A stretch of 5,930 bases of DNA from CALBPI01 sp039187375. Lineage in GTDB: Bacteria; Pseudomonadota; Gammaproteobacteria; Steroidobacterales; Woeseiaceae. Of this stretch, positions 5,772 through 5,930 are shown in pieces. Where the stretch lies: positions 1-5,930 of the forward strand of contig JBCCZN010000174.1 in assembly GCA_039187375.1 (NCBI GenBank), written 5' to 3'. The position numbers and the translations under genes were made by a program. The notes under the pieces are model-generated. The model was not told where the DNA came from. It saw only the letters and a list, made by a program, of their open reading frames with translations, and made no database searches. How positions within the stretch are numbered: the first letter of the stretch is position 1; each line of letters starts with the position of its first letter.

Positions 5772-5930
5772 TAAATGTCTTGGATTGTTGGCAATCACGC
5801 CTATTGGTCTACCTTCAATGCGAATAAATGCCGTCACTAAGTTTCTGGCAAATCCACTTCGGAGCTCTAACACAGCATCTTCATCTGCCAAAGCGGTGAG
5901 TACTTTTCGCACCTCATAACCATATTTACG
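5769..5930 (-). pseudogene. Acyl-CoA carboxylase carboxyltransferase (beta) subunit, internal fragment, running off the right edge
   Basis: The minus-strand frame entering from the right edge encodes 54 residues that fit the propionyl/methylcrotonyl-CoA carboxylase beta-subunit pattern: YGYEVRKVLTAL (family 'Y-D-[VM]-R-x-[VI]'), then an [F/L]-E-L-x-x-x-[FY]-A-x-N-[IL]-V-T-x-F core, then RPIGVIANNPRHLG. In the family, HLGG is followed by a D-A-A-D-K-A-A-R helix. Here the match stops at HLG and the frame continues as an out-of-frame reading of ndh to 5571. The segment is about 44% GC, against about 54% for the adjoining 160 bases of ndh that I counted (5401-5560). It uses AGA three times and TTA three times in 54 codons, whereas the thioesterase gene has no AGA. 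Propionyl versus other acyl-CoA substrate cannot be decided. Confidence 0.7.

Noticed and set aside
5571..5912. A single 113-residue protein or a genuine carboxyltransferase-ndh fusion
   Set aside because: Only the first 40-odd residues match a carboxyltransferase. The rest reads ndh DNA in the wrong frame, so the ORF is an accident of the junction.

Overview
The window looks like a piece of a proteobacterial chromosome, most likely gammaproteobacterial. That assignment is an inference from gene content: a lipoprotein M48 protease with TPRs, a Tat-exported PhoX phosphatase, a hotdog acyl-CoA thioesterase and a type II NADH dehydrogenase. It also fits a mid-50s GC content over most of the sequence. 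No taxonomic marker gene is present, so the genus is unknown.

Bases 1-2155 hold three plus-strand genes in overlapping register: the 3' part of an uncharacterised protein, an M48 zinc metalloprotease lipoprotein with C-terminal TPR-like helices, and a small PsbP/DUF1795-like lipoprotein. The overlaps of 11 and 8 bp suggest translational coupling and a shared envelope role. A strong hairpin at 2174-2204 lies between this operon and a convergent minus-strand gene for a 93-residue lipoprotein (2213-2494).

Bases 2495-2739 are a divergent intergenic region rich in regulatory-looking sequence. It holds a near-consensus PhoB box (2588-2605), three copies of the heptamer ACCCTGT, two palindromes and a stem-loop in the phoX leader. 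Downstream lies phoX (2740-4803), a Tat-exported alkaline phosphatase of the PhoX/DUF839 family. It is split by an in-frame TAA at 3916-3918, with the reading frame and family homology continuing unchanged afterwards. The gene ends in a textbook intrinsic terminator (4855-4883).

Bases 4914-5390 encode an acyl-CoA thioesterase that may be translated from a leaderless transcript. Convergent to it, 7 bp away, is the C-terminal part of an NDH-2 NADH dehydrogenase (5398 to about 5771, minus strand). Homology to NDH-2 stops abruptly near 5770. The remaining 160 bases to the right edge encode, in a different minus-strand frame, an internal piece of a biotin-dependent acyl-CoA carboxylase carboxyltransferase subunit. 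Its base composition is AT-richer and its codon use differs. This is either a chimeric assembly join or a recent illegitimate recombination.

I do not see a novel defence or mobile system. The points most worth checking are the interrupted but Pho-box-controlled phoX, the ndh/carboxyltransferase junction, and the uncharacterised M48 lipoprotein operon.
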